Assembly (NCBI RefSeq): GCF_019977395.1
Contig: NZ_AP024660.1
Span: forward strand, 1,240,001-1,304,000
Length of the DNA: 64,000 nt
Source: Arthrobacter sp. NicSoilC5
Lineage (GTDB): Bacteria; Actinomycetota; Actinomycetes; Actinomycetales; Micrococcaceae
Direction of reading: 5' to 3'
Position 1 is the first letter of the stretch; each line of letters starts with the position of its first letter. The translations under genes were made by a program, and so were the position numbers. Under the pieces are notes generated by a model, which had not been told where the DNA came from, made no database searches, and saw nothing but the letters and a program-made list of their open reading frames with translations. Positions 53,696-62,318 of the stretch are shown in pieces.

Positions 53696-55005
53696 CTGAC
53701 AAGACGGACCCGTCCTCGGCTGCAGCCGGAAATCCAGGGGATCCCAGGGGCCCGGTTCCTGCCGCCGTTCCTCCGCTCGGCATGGCAGCACGCCGCGGGG
53801 GTTCAGCCGCTGCGGCCCTTGGCCATGTGGTCCGCCGGCTTCGCCAGCCATTGCCCGGCGCCCAGCCCAGGCTTCGGTTCGAGATGCCGCCGGAATACAC
53901 CGGACAGGCCCCGGAAGCGGACCACGACGGTGACGAGGAGCCGCAGTTCGGCCACCCCGGACCGCGCATGTCCCCCCAGCATCCGCTCTACATGGGCTTC
54001 ATGGGAACCGTGGGCGTGGGACTGGCGCTGCTGGTCTACTGGATCGGTTCCCACACCACGCAGCTGCTGCTGTGGATCGTGGCCGCGCTGTTCATCGCCC
54101 TGGGCCTGGAACCGGTGGTGGGCTGGCTCGAAAACCGGAAGATCCCCCGGCCTGCCGGCATCCTGGTCTCCGTGGCAGTCCTGATGGGCGCTGTGGTCGG
54201 ATTCTTTGCCACCCTCATTCCCACCATCGTTGAACAGGTCTCCGAAATCGTGCGGCAGGCGCCTGACTGGGTGCGAAACTTCATGGATTCGGATTTCTTC
54301 CGCAGCGTTGACGACCAGTTCGGCGTGCGCGACCGGATCACCGAGGAACTGAACAAGTTCGTCAACGACCCCGCCGCGATGGGTGGCATTTTCGGCGGTG
54401 TGCTGGGCTTCGGATCCACCGTGGCCAACAGCCTCTTCGGCGCCCTGATCGTCCTGGTCCTGAGCCTGTACTTCCTGGCAGCGCTGCCCGCCATGAAGAA
54501 GTGGGGCTACCGCCTGGCCCCGCGCTCCCGGCGGAAGCGGGTGGCCGCCCTCTCGGAGGAGATCACGCGGTCGGTGGGAAACTACGTGATCGGCCAGGCA
54601 TGCGTGGCCCTGCTCAACGCCACCTTCGCGTTCGTGGTGATGTCCATCGTGGGCATTCCGTTCGCCCTGCTCCTGGCATTCGTGGTGGTCCTGCTGGCCT
54701 TCATCCCCCTGGTGGGCGGGATGATCGCGGGCATCGTGGTAACCCTGGTGTCCCTCACCGAGGGCTGGCAGGCGGCGGCCATCTATGCCATCTGCTACTT
54801 CGCATACCTGCAGTTCGAGGCATACTTCATTTCACCGCGCATCATGCAGAAGGCCGTTGCAGTGCCGGGCGCCGTGGCGGTGATTTCCGTCATCGCCGGC
54901 GGCAGCCTGCTCGGTGTCCTCGGGGCCTTGATCGCCATCCCCACGGCCGCCGCCGTGCTGCTGCTGGTCCGGGAGATCTACATCGTCCGGCAGGACCAGC
55001 ACTAG
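53692..55005 (+). CDS. AI-2E family transporter
   Basis: A membrane protein of about 437 aa of the AI-2E (PF01594) permease family, with eight predicted TM segments and the family block LAFIPLVGGMIAGIVVTLVS. Members are linked to autoinducer-2 or Na+/Li+ export; the substrate is not known. The N-terminal 90 residues are cytoplasmic and disordered. The start is uncertain: TTG at 53692 is in frame with no good ribosome-binding site; ATG 53782 or 53884 are alternatives. Confidence 0.88.
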   Translation: MTDKTDPSSAAAGNPGDPRGPVPAAVPPLGMAARRGGSAAAALGHVVRRLRQPLPGAQPRLRFEMPPEYTGQAPEADHDGDEEPQFGHPGPRMSPQHPLYMGFMGTVGVGLALLVYWIGSHTTQLLLWIVAALFIALGLEPVVGWLENRKIPRPAGILVSVAVLMGAVVGFFATLIPTIVEQVSEIVRQAPDWVRNFMDSDFFRSVDDQFGVRDRITEELNKFVNDPAAMGGIFGGVLGFGSTVANSLFGALIVLVLSLYFLAALPAMKKWGYRLAPRSRRKRVAALSEEITRSVGNYVIGQACVALLNATFAFVVMSIVGIPFALLLAFVVVLLAFIPLVGGMIAGIVVTLVSLTEGWQAAAIYAICYFAYLQFEAYFISPRIMQKAVAVPGAVAVISVIAGGSLLGVLGALIAIPTAAAVLLLVREIYIVRQDQH

Positions 55006-55018
55006 CGCTGCGGGAAGC

Positions 55019-55816
55019 CTAGGCTCCGGCAGTCGCCGCCGGACCGTCCCATTCCTGCGGCAGCTCCGCACGGTCGGGGTCATGACTGACCTGGGCCACA
55101 ATGTCGTTCAGCACCCGGGCCGCGTACTTCTCCCCCACCCACAGGTGCTTGGCCCCGGCCACGCCCACCACGCGGGCCTGCGGCACCAGGCTGAAGCGTT
55201 CGGCGGCCTCGGCCGGCTGCAGGAAGTCGTCATGTTCCGGCACCAGGACGGTGAGGGGCTTGCCTGATTCCGCCCACATCTGCAGGTGCTTGTCCGTGGC
55301 GCGGTGCAGCGGGGGCGAGAGCAGCACCGCGCCCTCAATCTGTCCGGCCATCGGTTCCACGGCGCCGTACATCAGCGCCAGCTCGGTCCCGAACGACCAG
55401 CCCACCAGCCACCGGTTGGGCAGGCCACGTTCGACGGCGAAGCGGACGGCTGCCTCCACGTCGTAGCGCTCGCCCACTCCCTCCTCGAAGGCGCCGCTGC
55501 TGGTGCCGCGCGGTGAGGCGGTGCCCCGGGTGTTGAAGCGCAGCACCGCGATGCCGGCCAACGCCGGAAGCCGGTAGGAGGCCTTCCGGTAAACGTGGGA
55601 ATCCATGAAGCCGCCGTGCGTGGGCAGCGGGTGGAGCGTGATCAGCGTGGCCTTGACCGGACCCGACTCGGGCAGCGCCAGCTCCCCCACCAGCGTGTGG
55701 CCGTCCTCTGTCTGCAGCTCGATGTTCTCGCGCCGGGCAGGCAGAACAGTGGAGGCACGGATGGGAGCGGGGCCCTGGGTCGGGCTGAATTCGTACGACG
55801 CCGGATCAAAAGTCAT
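55019..55816 (-). CDS. Alpha/beta hydrolase
   Basis: A 265-aa alpha/beta hydrolase: HPLPTHGG oxyanion region, nucleophile elbow GWSFGTELAL (Ser near residue 140), acid in VPEHDDFLQPAEA and histidine in AGAKHLWVGE. It resembles the dienelactone-hydrolase-type alpha/beta hydrolases found in Actinobacteria with no defined substrate. The ATG at 55816 has TAAGCT 7 nt upstream. Confidence 0.85.
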   Translation of the reverse strand: MTFDPASYEFSPTQGPAPIRASTVLPARRENIELQTEDGHTLVGELALPESGPVKATLITLHPLPTHGGFMDSHVYRKASYRLPALAGIAVLRFNTRGTASPRGTSSGAFEEGVGERYDVEAAVRFAVERGLPNRWLVGWSFGTELALMYGAVEPMAGQIEGAVLLSPPLHRATDKHLQMWAESGKPLTVLVPEHDDFLQPAEAAERFSLVPQARVVGVAGAKHLWVGEKYAARVLNDIVAQVSHDPDRAELPQEWDGPAATAGA

Positions 55817-55823
55817 GCCTGCC

Positions 55824-55829
55824 AGCTTA
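55824..55829 (-). promoter_or_regulatory. -10 element of leaderless hydrolase gene
   Basis: TAAGCT on the minus strand, 7 nt before the ATG at 55816. Confidence 0.45.
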
Positions 55830-55861
55830 GCGACAGCGGAGGTTCTTCTGCCGCGCCGGGG

Positions 55862-56215
55862 TCAGCGGTAGCGGTAGCTGCGCGTCATCCAGCAATTGGT
55901 GTGCCAGTGCCGACGTTCCGCCAGGCCGGCGGCAGCTCCAAAGAGATGGTCGTCCTTCCACACCACCAGGTGGGCGATCCCTGGCAGCACCGCGGTGGAG
56001 CATTCGGGGCAGATGTAGGTCTTCTCGGCATTTTTGGCGGTCATGGTGCGGACCATCCACTCGCCGTCGGGCGCGCTTTCCCGGCGGGCGATTCCGGCCC
56101 GGGCACGCTCAAGGTCCAGTTCGGGAACGTCCGCACTGCCCTTCCGGCCTGCGCCCCGGCCGGAAACAGGGCCCTTGCCGGAGGCGGGACGGCGGGGACG
56201 GTTGGAACGCGGCAT
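55862..56215 (-). CDS. Small zinc-binding protein beside nucS
   Basis: A 117-aa protein with a basic, disordered N-terminus ([20 protein letters not shown]) and a compact domain (about 53-117) containing CPEC and HWHTNCW, a CxxC...HxxC set likely to hold one zinc ion. Homologues are often mislabelled ATP/GTP-binding protein; no P-loop is present. The ATG at 56215 has GGAGG just upstream. It is divergent from nucS, a pairing seen across Actinobacteria, so a DNA-linked role is possible. Confidence 0.8.
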   Translation of the reverse strand: MPRSNRPRRPASGKGPVSGRGAGRKGSADVPELDLERARAGIARRESAPDGEWMVRTMTAKNAEKTYICPECSTAVLPGIAHLVVWKDDHLFGAAAGLAERRHWHTNCWMTRSYRYR

Positions 56216-56330
56216 GCCTCCATTCTGCCCCAGCCGGTTGCCGCGCCTTACCGTGGTGCCCCCGCCCGTGGCTTCCTGCCGTCCCGCCCGGCCGCCCGGC
56301 GTCGACCATGGCCTGCCGCAGCCCACGCGA

Positions 56331-56336
56331 TAGTCT
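56331..56336 (+). promoter_or_regulatory. -10 element of leaderless nucS
   Basis: TAGTCT, 7 nt before the GTG at 56344. Confidence 0.5.
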
Positions 56337-56343
56337 GTACGGC

Positions 56344-57039
56344 GTGCGACTCGTCATAGCCCATTGCTCCGTTGATTACGTTGGCCGGCTCAAGGCCCAT
56401 CTCCCCCTCGCCACCCGGCTCCTGCTGGTGAAGGCTGACGGCTCCGTGCTGGTGCACTCCGACGGCGGTTCCTACAAGCCGCTGAACTGGATGAGCCCGC
56501 CGGCAACCCTGCGCGTTACGTCCCCGGACGAGGTGGACCTCGAGCTGGGCGTAGTGGAGCAGTGGACCGTGCAGTCGGCCAAGACCGATGACCGGCTCAT
56601 CATCAACATCCACGAGAAGGTCAGCGAGTCCTCCCACGATCTGGGCGTGGACCCGGGGCTGATCAAGGACGGCGTGGAAGCGGACCTGCAGCGGTTGCTG
56701 GCCGACCAGATCGAAACGCTGGGCCAGGGCTACTCCCTGATCAGGCGCGAGTACTTCACGGCGATCGGACCCGTGGACATCCTGGCCCGGGACGCCGATG
56801 GTGCCACGGTGGCCATTGAACTCAAGCGCCGCGGGGACATCGACGGCGTGGAGCAGCTGACCAGGTACCTGGAACTGCTCAACCGCGATCCCCTGCTGGC
56901 ACCTGTCCGCGGGATCTTTGCAGCCCAGCAGATCAAGCCGCAGGCGAAGGTACTGGCCAACGACCGCGGGATCGACTGCGTCACCCTTGACTATGACGCC
57001 ATGCGCGGGGTCGACGACAGCGAATCCCGGCTCTTCTAG
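56344..57039 (+). CDS. nucS: Mismatch-specific endonuclease NucS/EndoMS
   Basis: A 231-aa endonuclease that starts the MutS/MutL-independent mismatch repair of Actinobacteria by cutting both strands at mispairs. The N-terminal DNA-binding domain begins [15 protein letters not shown]. The catalytic residues D145 (GPVDILARD), E159 and K161 (VAIELKRRG) are intact. The C-terminal ESRLF matches a beta-clamp-binding tail. The GTG at 56344 is fixed by TAGTCT and the family start; an upstream frame adds 12 residues outside the family. Confidence 0.96.
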   Translation: MRLVIAHCSVDYVGRLKAHLPLATRLLLVKADGSVLVHSDGGSYKPLNWMSPPATLRVTSPDEVDLELGVVEQWTVQSAKTDDRLIINIHEKVSESSHDLGVDPGLIKDGVEADLQRLLADQIETLGQGYSLIRREYFTAIGPVDILARDADGATVAIELKRRGDIDGVEQLTRYLELLNRDPLLAPVRGIFAAQQIKPQAKVLANDRGIDCVTLDYDAMRGVDDSESRLF

Positions 57040-57141
57040 AATTCCCTTTGTTGCTTCGGGCACCTAATTGGCGCCTTTCCAGATGGCCTTCCCTGTCACC
57101 TGTTTTTTACCTAAATTTTTTCCTTTTTACTGTTCGGGCCG

Positions 57142-57343
57142 TTGACCTGCGGGAACGGGCATGAAATTCTTATCTCAGTCTTTGTGTAGGTGTTTTTCAT
57201 GCTCGCAAGACATGTTGCGAGCGCGAAGCTCCTGCAGCGCCGGACCTGTCCCAGGCAAGGCAATCCAGGATTCTTCTCGCGGAGTGACCAAGGTCGGCAC
57301 GAGGTGTGCCGGGCTTAAAAAGTTCCACAATGAGGAGAAATAA
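57142..57343 (+). promoter_or_regulatory. Promoter and long 5' leader of the cold-shock gene
   Basis: TTGACC (57142-57147) is a good -35; AATTCT or ATTCTT about 17-18 nt later is a weak -10. Transcription starting near 57178 would give a leader of about 165 nt, containing several short inverted repeats, up to a GAGGAG site before ATG 57344. Long structured leaders are typical of cold-shock mRNAs. The rest of the 304-bp gap after nucS (57040-57141) holds AT-rich sequence and no gene. Confidence 0.55.
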
Positions 57344-57547
57344 ATGGCACAGGGAACCGTCAAGTGGTTCAACGCTGAAAAGGGCTTCGGCTTCATCACC
57401 CCGGACGACTCCGATGGCGATGTCTTCGTTCACTACTCCGAGATCCAGACCGGTGGCTTCAAGACCCTCGACGAGAACCAGCGCGTTCAGTTCGAAATCG
57501 GCCAGGGTGCCAAGGGCCCCCAGGCCACCGGCGTAACGCTGGTCTAG
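57344..57547 (+). CDS. cspA: Cold-shock protein (CspA family)
   Basis: A 67-aa single-stranded nucleic acid-binding protein, an RNA chaperone. RNP1 is KGFGFIT and RNP2 VFVHYSE; both are intact. It starts at ATG 57344 with GAGGAG 6 nt upstream. A strong terminator follows. Confidence 0.97.
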   Translation: MAQGTVKWFNAEKGFGFITPDDSDGDVFVHYSEIQTGGFKTLDENQRVQFEIGQGAKGPQATGVTLV

Positions 57548-57577
57548 TACCGCCCGGCCGCCTGGCGCGGCTGTCAG

Positions 57578-57626
57578 CAAAAACAAATGATCCCCGGCGC
57601 AATTGCCCGGGGATCATTTGTTTTTG
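57578..57626. terminator. Bidirectional terminator after the cold-shock gene
   Basis: The 20-nt arm at 57578-57597 (starting CAAAAACAAATG) pairs exactly with 57607-57626 around a 9-nt loop. T runs occur on both strands, serving the cold-shock gene and the convergent DUF2156 gene. Confidence 0.93.
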
Positions 57627-57677
57627 AAAATATGCGCCGCAAATATGACTTTATCGTTGAGCGGCGTATGGCCGGTG

Positions 57678-60260
57678 TCAGGTTACTAATTTGCGGACCA
57701 GGCGGGCGCCCTGGGCAAGGGAAAGCCCCGGCAGGTAGGCGCGCGTCAGCGCCCTCCCGATGGCGGGCAGGTGCAGCGGGTCCTGGTAGTACAGGTACAG
57801 CGCCCGGTACTCGGGCTTGAACCGGGATTTGAAGGCTGCCAGGGAGCGGAAGCCATAGACGGGCTCAAGCGCGTGGCCCACCAGGTCCAGGATCCTCACG
57901 AGGTTCTGCGCGCCCTCATCGGTGGCGGCTGCGTCTTCCTCCCTTTCGGCGTCCCCTGCTGCGTCGCCCTGGGCTGCGTCCTCCGGACGGCTGGCCAGGG
58001 GCGAGCCTGACAGCGAGATCATGTCCACTGAATCGCGCAGCTCAAGGACGGCAGAAGCGATAAGGAACTCCATGACCCCGGGAAAGCCCTCACTGCCCCT
58101 GCGCATGACGTCCAGCGTCCGGCTGACCAGCCGCCCGCCGTCGTACACCGGAAGCCAACTGGTCACGCCGTGGACCGCACCGTTGCCGTCCACGGCCAGG
58201 CAGCAGAGGACTTCCTCGTCATCGAGTTCGTCCACTCCCCCAAGCGTGAAGCCCATTTCGGGAACGGATTTACCGGCCGCCCATTCCTCGGACACTTCGT
58301 TCAACCGCGACCTGAGTGCGGCCGGCAGCGAATGGTAGGAGCCCCAGACCGCATGCACCCCCAGCTTGGCGGCGCGGTTCAGGGCCGTCCTGACGTTCTG
58401 CCATTCCTTTCCCTTGAACTCCAGCTGGTTCAGCGCCAGCCGCGTCTCCTGCGCCACCGCCACCCGGGAGAAGCCCCGTTCCCTGAGCGCCGGCCACAGC
58501 GTGTCGTCGCAGGAATACAGTGCGGGGATCAGCGCCTGGCTGCGGCAGTAGTCCAGGAACCCCTCCGTCACGCGCTGCTCCGCCTTGCGCTCACCAAAGG
58601 CGCCGCCCAGGGTCAGTGCCACCGTCCCGTGCTGCTGGAAAGCCATGGCACCGGCGCCGTCCGGGCTGAACCAGTAAGTGTTGGGCTCCCACAGCGCCAT
58701 CCAGGACAGCGGGCCGCCGCCCTGGTGGAGCAGTTGCCGGGCGCGGTCCCGGTCCTGCCGGCCGAAGTTCAGGCCATGGTGCCGGCCCACGAGGACCCAC
58801 CACACGGCCACCAGGGCCACGAGCCAGAAGATTGGCCCCGAGTAGGCGAACAGGAGGGCTTCGGCGCTGTCCCGTTCCGGGAAGACCCGGCGGAAATGCT
58901 GGGGTATGGGCACCGGAACATACTGCCGGGCCAACTCCGCGAAAAGGCCCAGCAGGCCGCCGTCGCGGGCCAGGCCGCCGGACGAGAACCAGGCCACGGT
59001 GTAGGAACTGGCCAGGACAAGCCACGTTCCGCAGACCACGGCCCCGAGGGTGCGCCGGGCACCCGGCCGGGTCTGCACGCGGAACTGGCGGCGGTTCAGC
59101 CACAGGACCACCGCCAGCAGCAGGGGGACGACCACGAGTGGCAGCACGTGGGCGAAGGCCGAGGACAGCGGCGTGGCATGCGTGCCCTGAAGGCGTGAGG
59201 GAACCAGGGCGAACAGGGCCAGGTAGACCGCCGCCAGCGCCGTGACAGCCAGCTGGATGGCCAAGGCGATGTTGAGCGCCAGCCGGCGGCCCCGGCGCAT
59301 GCCGTCCGCGCAGATCAGCAGCAGGATGACCGGCACCACTGCCAGCGCCAGGCCGAACGGCCCGGCGAATCCTGCCCTGCCTGTTTCCAGGCAGGAGGCA
59401 TCAACGGTGGCGCCACAGTTGAACACGAGCTGGCTGAGCGTGGGCATCGGACTCAGCACGACGTCCCGCAGCAGGGCAAGGGGGCCGGTGGGCGCGCGCG
59501 TGATTCCCGTCAGGATGGGGCCCACGGCAAAGACGGCAACGGTGAGGGCCAGGAGGTTCCTGGTCTCGCGGCCGGTGGACCGGTGGCGATGGAGCCGGCC
59601 CTGGTCACCCTGGATCCACCACCCTGCCAGGAGGCCAAGCAGGGCACCGATGAGCCCAATGATGGTCTCGGCGTGACCGACGTAGAGAACCAGCAGGATC
59701 GAGATCGACAGCACCACGGTGCGGAGCCGGCGCTGCCACAGCAGCGTGATCCGCGCACTGGCGGCAAGGCCCGCCGTCAGGACCGGCGCATAGGGCCCGA
59801 TGAGGCTGTCATCCACCATCCTGTCCAGCCAGCCGTCCCCCACGTACCCCGCCAGCTGGGTGACCAGGAGGAACACCGTGACGGCGGCAAACTGGCCGCC
59901 AAAGAAGAGTCCGACGGCGGCGCGCCGGCCCAGCTTGCGCTCGGCGAGTCCGAGCAGCAGGACAATCATCAGCGACGCGGTGAGGTAGGCCAGCGGGTTG
60001 GTGGCGAAGAACAGGCTGGTGAACAGCGACCACCACTGACCCTCGCGCAGGCCGGGCCCGCTGACGGACGCCAGTCCCAGGAGTTGCTCCGGCGGTCCAT
60101 CCAGGAAGCTCCCGGTCAGTGCGGCAGCAGCCAGGAAGGCGACCAGCACACCAAGTGTGAAGGGCATCGATTTCAGTGTGCCCAGCGCCTGCCGGACGGC
60201 AGGGCGCCCGACGGCGGCCCACATCAGGACGACGGTACGGTCCGGTTTCCGTGTGCTCAC
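57678..60260 (-). CDS. Aminoacyl-phospholipid synthase-like protein (DUF2156, MprF type)
   Basis: An 860-aa membrane protein. The N-terminal six TM segments (about 33-215) resemble a rhomboid fold: GQWWSLFTSLFFATNPL near 75, and H196 in YVGHAETIIGLIGALLG like the TM6 histidine. The GxSG serine is missing, so it is not an active protease. More TM segments follow to about 520, then a DUF2156/MprF catalytic-type domain (about 540-860) with the WNVRT-like lysine/arginine loop WQNVRTALNRAAKLG. It should transfer an amino acid from tRNA to a membrane lipid. The GTG at 60260 overlaps the esterase stop by 4 nt. Confidence 0.82.
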   Translation of the reverse strand: MSTRKPDRTVVLMWAAVGRPAVRQALGTLKSMPFTLGVLVAFLAAAALTGSFLDGPPEQLLGLASVSGPGLREGQWWSLFTSLFFATNPLAYLTASLMIVLLLGLAERKLGRRAAVGLFFGGQFAAVTVFLLVTQLAGYVGDGWLDRMVDDSLIGPYAPVLTAGLAASARITLLWQRRLRTVVLSISILLVLYVGHAETIIGLIGALLGLLAGWWIQGDQGRLHRHRSTGRETRNLLALTVAVFAVGPILTGITRAPTGPLALLRDVVLSPMPTLSQLVFNCGATVDASCLETGRAGFAGPFGLALAVVPVILLLICADGMRRGRRLALNIALAIQLAVTALAAVYLALFALVPSRLQGTHATPLSSAFAHVLPLVVVPLLLAVVLWLNRRQFRVQTRPGARRTLGAVVCGTWLVLASSYTVAWFSSGGLARDGGLLGLFAELARQYVPVPIPQHFRRVFPERDSAEALLFAYSGPIFWLVALVAVWWVLVGRHHGLNFGRQDRDRARQLLHQGGGPLSWMALWEPNTYWFSPDGAGAMAFQQHGTVALTLGGAFGERKAEQRVTEGFLDYCRSQALIPALYSCDDTLWPALRERGFSRVAVAQETRLALNQLEFKGKEWQNVRTALNRAAKLGVHAVWGSYHSLPAALRSRLNEVSEEWAAGKSVPEMGFTLGGVDELDDEEVLCCLAVDGNGAVHGVTSWLPVYDGGRLVSRTLDVMRRGSEGFPGVMEFLIASAVLELRDSVDMISLSGSPLASRPEDAAQGDAAGDAEREEDAAATDEGAQNLVRILDLVGHALEPVYGFRSLAAFKSRFKPEYRALYLYYQDPLHLPAIGRALTRAYLPGLSLAQGARLVRKLVT

Positions 60261-61585
60261 CACTGCAGGCCCCATTGGCTGCCCAGGAACTGCAGTGCGT
60301 CCGCAAAGCGCTTGGACGACGTATCCCAGGAGTGGCCTGTGTGTTCCACCTCGTGCGCCTGGACGGTGAAGCCCGCGTTCTCTGCCGCGGCGGCCAGTGT
60401 CCGGAGGTTCCCCACGAACTCCGGATCGTTTTGGCCTGCCGTAAGGTACATGCCGCTGGACTCGAACCGTTGGTGTTTCATGATCTCCAGTGGAGTCTGC
60501 TTGGTGAATTCTTCGGGGTTTCCAGGAAAGGCGGCGTCGATGGTCTTCTGCCGTTCCTTGGCAATGGCGGGTTCGGCCTCGCTGGAAAATGCCAGCACGT
60601 CCGCGTAAATGTCCGGATGCCGTGTTCCCATCTGCACTGCGCAGGTGCCGCCGAAGGAGAACCCGCCCACGGCCCAGTGGCGGTGGTTGGTGTCCACCGC
60701 CAGGGTGGAACTGATCCAGCGGGGCACGTCCTGGGACAGGTAGGTGTCTGCCTTGGCGATGCGGCTGTCCATGCACATAGTGTTTGCGGACTGCGACCCG
60801 TTCGGGTCCGGAATGACCACCACCGGAGCCACCCCGCCGTGTGCCGCGGCGAATGAATCCATATGGCCGCGGATTGCGCCACCGGTGAGCCAGTCCGCCG
60901 GGCCGCCGGGCTGCCCGGCCACCAGAACCAGCACGGGCAGCGCGGGCCTGTTGGCAGCAAAATAGGCAGGGGGAAGGTAGATGAAGGCATCCCGGGTAGA
61001 CATCCCGGAGGCTGTTCCCGGGATAGCGGACTTCCGCAGTTCGCCTCCGGCCGGCAACTCCCCCTCGGGCTTCCAGCCCTGGAGCGGGACACCGTCAGAT
61101 TCGCCGGCGTGCCGCATGACGTCCTGCTCGAGGACCGGTATCCGGGCCAGTGCCGTTCCCAAAAGGTCGCTTACCGTCCTGTTCAGGCCAAAGTAGGCGT
61201 TGATCTGGATTGCTGAGAGCAGTACCACCAGCAGCATGGCGAGGATTCCGGCACCGCGTCCGCCCCAGCCCGTCCTGGGCAGGCGGAGCAGGCCCAGGAG
61301 GACCGCCGCCACACCGGGCACCAGCCACAGCAGTACGGGATCCGGCAGGTCCTCCGGGAAGACAGTGAAGACATTGATGAGGGCCCAGTGCACCGTGGCC
61401 ACCAGCGCAAACGCGGCGGCGGCAGCAAGGAGGATACGCAGCGCCCAGGTCCGGGCCCGGTGCACGGACGTCATGGAGGCACGCCGGGGCGGCACCAGGA
61501 GATAGGCTGCGCCGCCAACTCCCAATACCAGGACGGTTCCATACAGTGGACCGTCCGTGAGCCGGATGTCTGAAAACCAGTCCAC
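60257..61585 (-). CDS. Membrane-anchored esterase (alpha/beta hydrolase, esterase D/mycolyltransferase type)
   Basis: A 442-aa protein with four N-terminal TM segments (about 14-32, 48-68, 78-100, 110-130) and an outside-facing alpha/beta-hydrolase domain (about 185-440) of the esterase D family. The nucleophile is in GFSFGGTCAVQM and the histidine in VEHTGHSWDTSS. It is translationally coupled to the DUF2156 gene; an esterase beside an aminoacyl-lipid synthase suggests hydrolysis of aminoacyl lipids. In Corynebacterium glutamicum, alanyl-lipid synthases have an associated hydrolase. The substrate is inferred. Confidence 0.82.
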   Translation of the reverse strand: MDWFSDIRLTDGPLYGTVLVLGVGGAAYLLVPPRRASMTSVHRARTWALRILLAAAAAFALVATVHWALINVFTVFPEDLPDPVLLWLVPGVAAVLLGLLRLPRTGWGGRGAGILAMLLVVLLSAIQINAYFGLNRTVSDLLGTALARIPVLEQDVMRHAGESDGVPLQGWKPEGELPAGGELRKSAIPGTASGMSTRDAFIYLPPAYFAANRPALPVLVLVAGQPGGPADWLTGGAIRGHMDSFAAAHGGVAPVVVIPDPNGSQSANTMCMDSRIAKADTYLSQDVPRWISSTLAVDTNHRHWAVGGFSFGGTCAVQMGTRHPDIYADVLAFSSEAEPAIAKERQKTIDAAFPGNPEEFTKQTPLEIMKHQRFESSGMYLTAGQNDPEFVGNLRTLAAAAENAGFTVQAHEVEHTGHSWDTSSKRFADALQFLGSQWGLQW

Positions 61586-61590
61586 GCCGG

Positions 61591-62022
61591 CTAGCGCCAG
61601 GTCCCCACGCCGATGACCGGACCCGCTTCCAGCCAGGAGGAAAGACCCGTATAGGCGTCGAATTTCATGGCGAAGTGCAGGTCCTGCCCCTCGTACCGGA
61701 GTTCGACGATCACCACGTCCGGCTGGACTTTGACGGCTTCAGCTTCGGTGGGTTTCCTGCGCCCCAGGAGCTCCAGGGAGCTCCGTTTGAAGGTGTACTT
61801 GGGGCGGACGCTCAGGGAGATGAGCCTGAACCATTCAAGGTCGTTGTCCTGATAACGACAAACCCCCATCTGCCAGCTGTTTCCAGCTACGCAAATGGAG
61901 GCGTCCACCGTGCCGAGGGCACGCCGCAGGTTGAAGCGGCGCACCCCCGAAAGGCACAGTGCAAAGATCAGCAATCCGAACGCGATTGCCAGTGCGATGA
62001 ACGAAATACCCGGTGCGTCCAT
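61591..62022 (-). CDS. DUF2550 family membrane protein
   Basis: A 143-aa protein with one N-terminal TM segment (about 6-25) and a domain of unknown function DUF2550 (GNSWQMGVCRYQDNDLEWFR region, then LELLGRRKPTEAEA). It lies 10 nt after atpC, the place of M. tuberculosis Rv1312. Its role is unknown; the genomic link with the ATP synthase is the only hint. The ATG at 62022 is used. Confidence 0.9.
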   Translation of the reverse strand: MDAPGISFIALAIAFGLLIFALCLSGVRRFNLRRALGTVDASICVAGNSWQMGVCRYQDNDLEWFRLISLSVRPKYTFKRSSLELLGRRKPTEAEAVKVQPDVVIVELRYEGQDLHFAMKFDAYTGLSSWLEAGPVIGVGTWR

Positions 62023-62032
62023 CAAGGTCGTG

Positions 62033-62317
62033 CTAGCGGATCCCAGCGGTAGCCGAGCCGCCCAGCTGGGCGTTGTCAGCAACGATAACCACACGGTTGT
62101 TGTCGACGGAGAAGAATCCACCGTCCACATCTACCGCAATACGGTCCCCGGATACCGGCTGGATTGCCAGTTCACCCTCGGCCAGGATCGCCAGCAGGGG
62201 CGAGTGGCCGGGCAGGATTCCGATTTCACCATCGCTGGTGCGGGCCTTGACCATCTTGGCCGCTCCGGACCACACAAAGTGGTCCGCTGCGACAATCTCA
62301 ACCTCAAGCTCAGCCAT
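62033..62317 (-). CDS. atpC: F0F1 ATP synthase subunit epsilon
   Basis: A 94-aa epsilon subunit of the F1 central stalk. The beta-sandwich domain is complete: MAELEVEIVAADHFVWSG, TSDGEIGILPGHSPLLAIL, and the FFSVDNNRVVIVAD strand; the C-terminal two-helix domain is missing or minimal, as in many Actinobacteria, so ATP-hydrolysis inhibition by this subunit may be weak. The start at 62317 is 1 nt after the atpD stop. Confidence 0.96.
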   Translation of the reverse strand: MAELEVEIVAADHFVWSGAAKMVKARTSDGEIGILPGHSPLLAILAEGELAIQPVSGDRIAVDVDGGFFSVDNNRVVIVADNAQLGGSATAGIR

Positions 62318-62318
62318 A

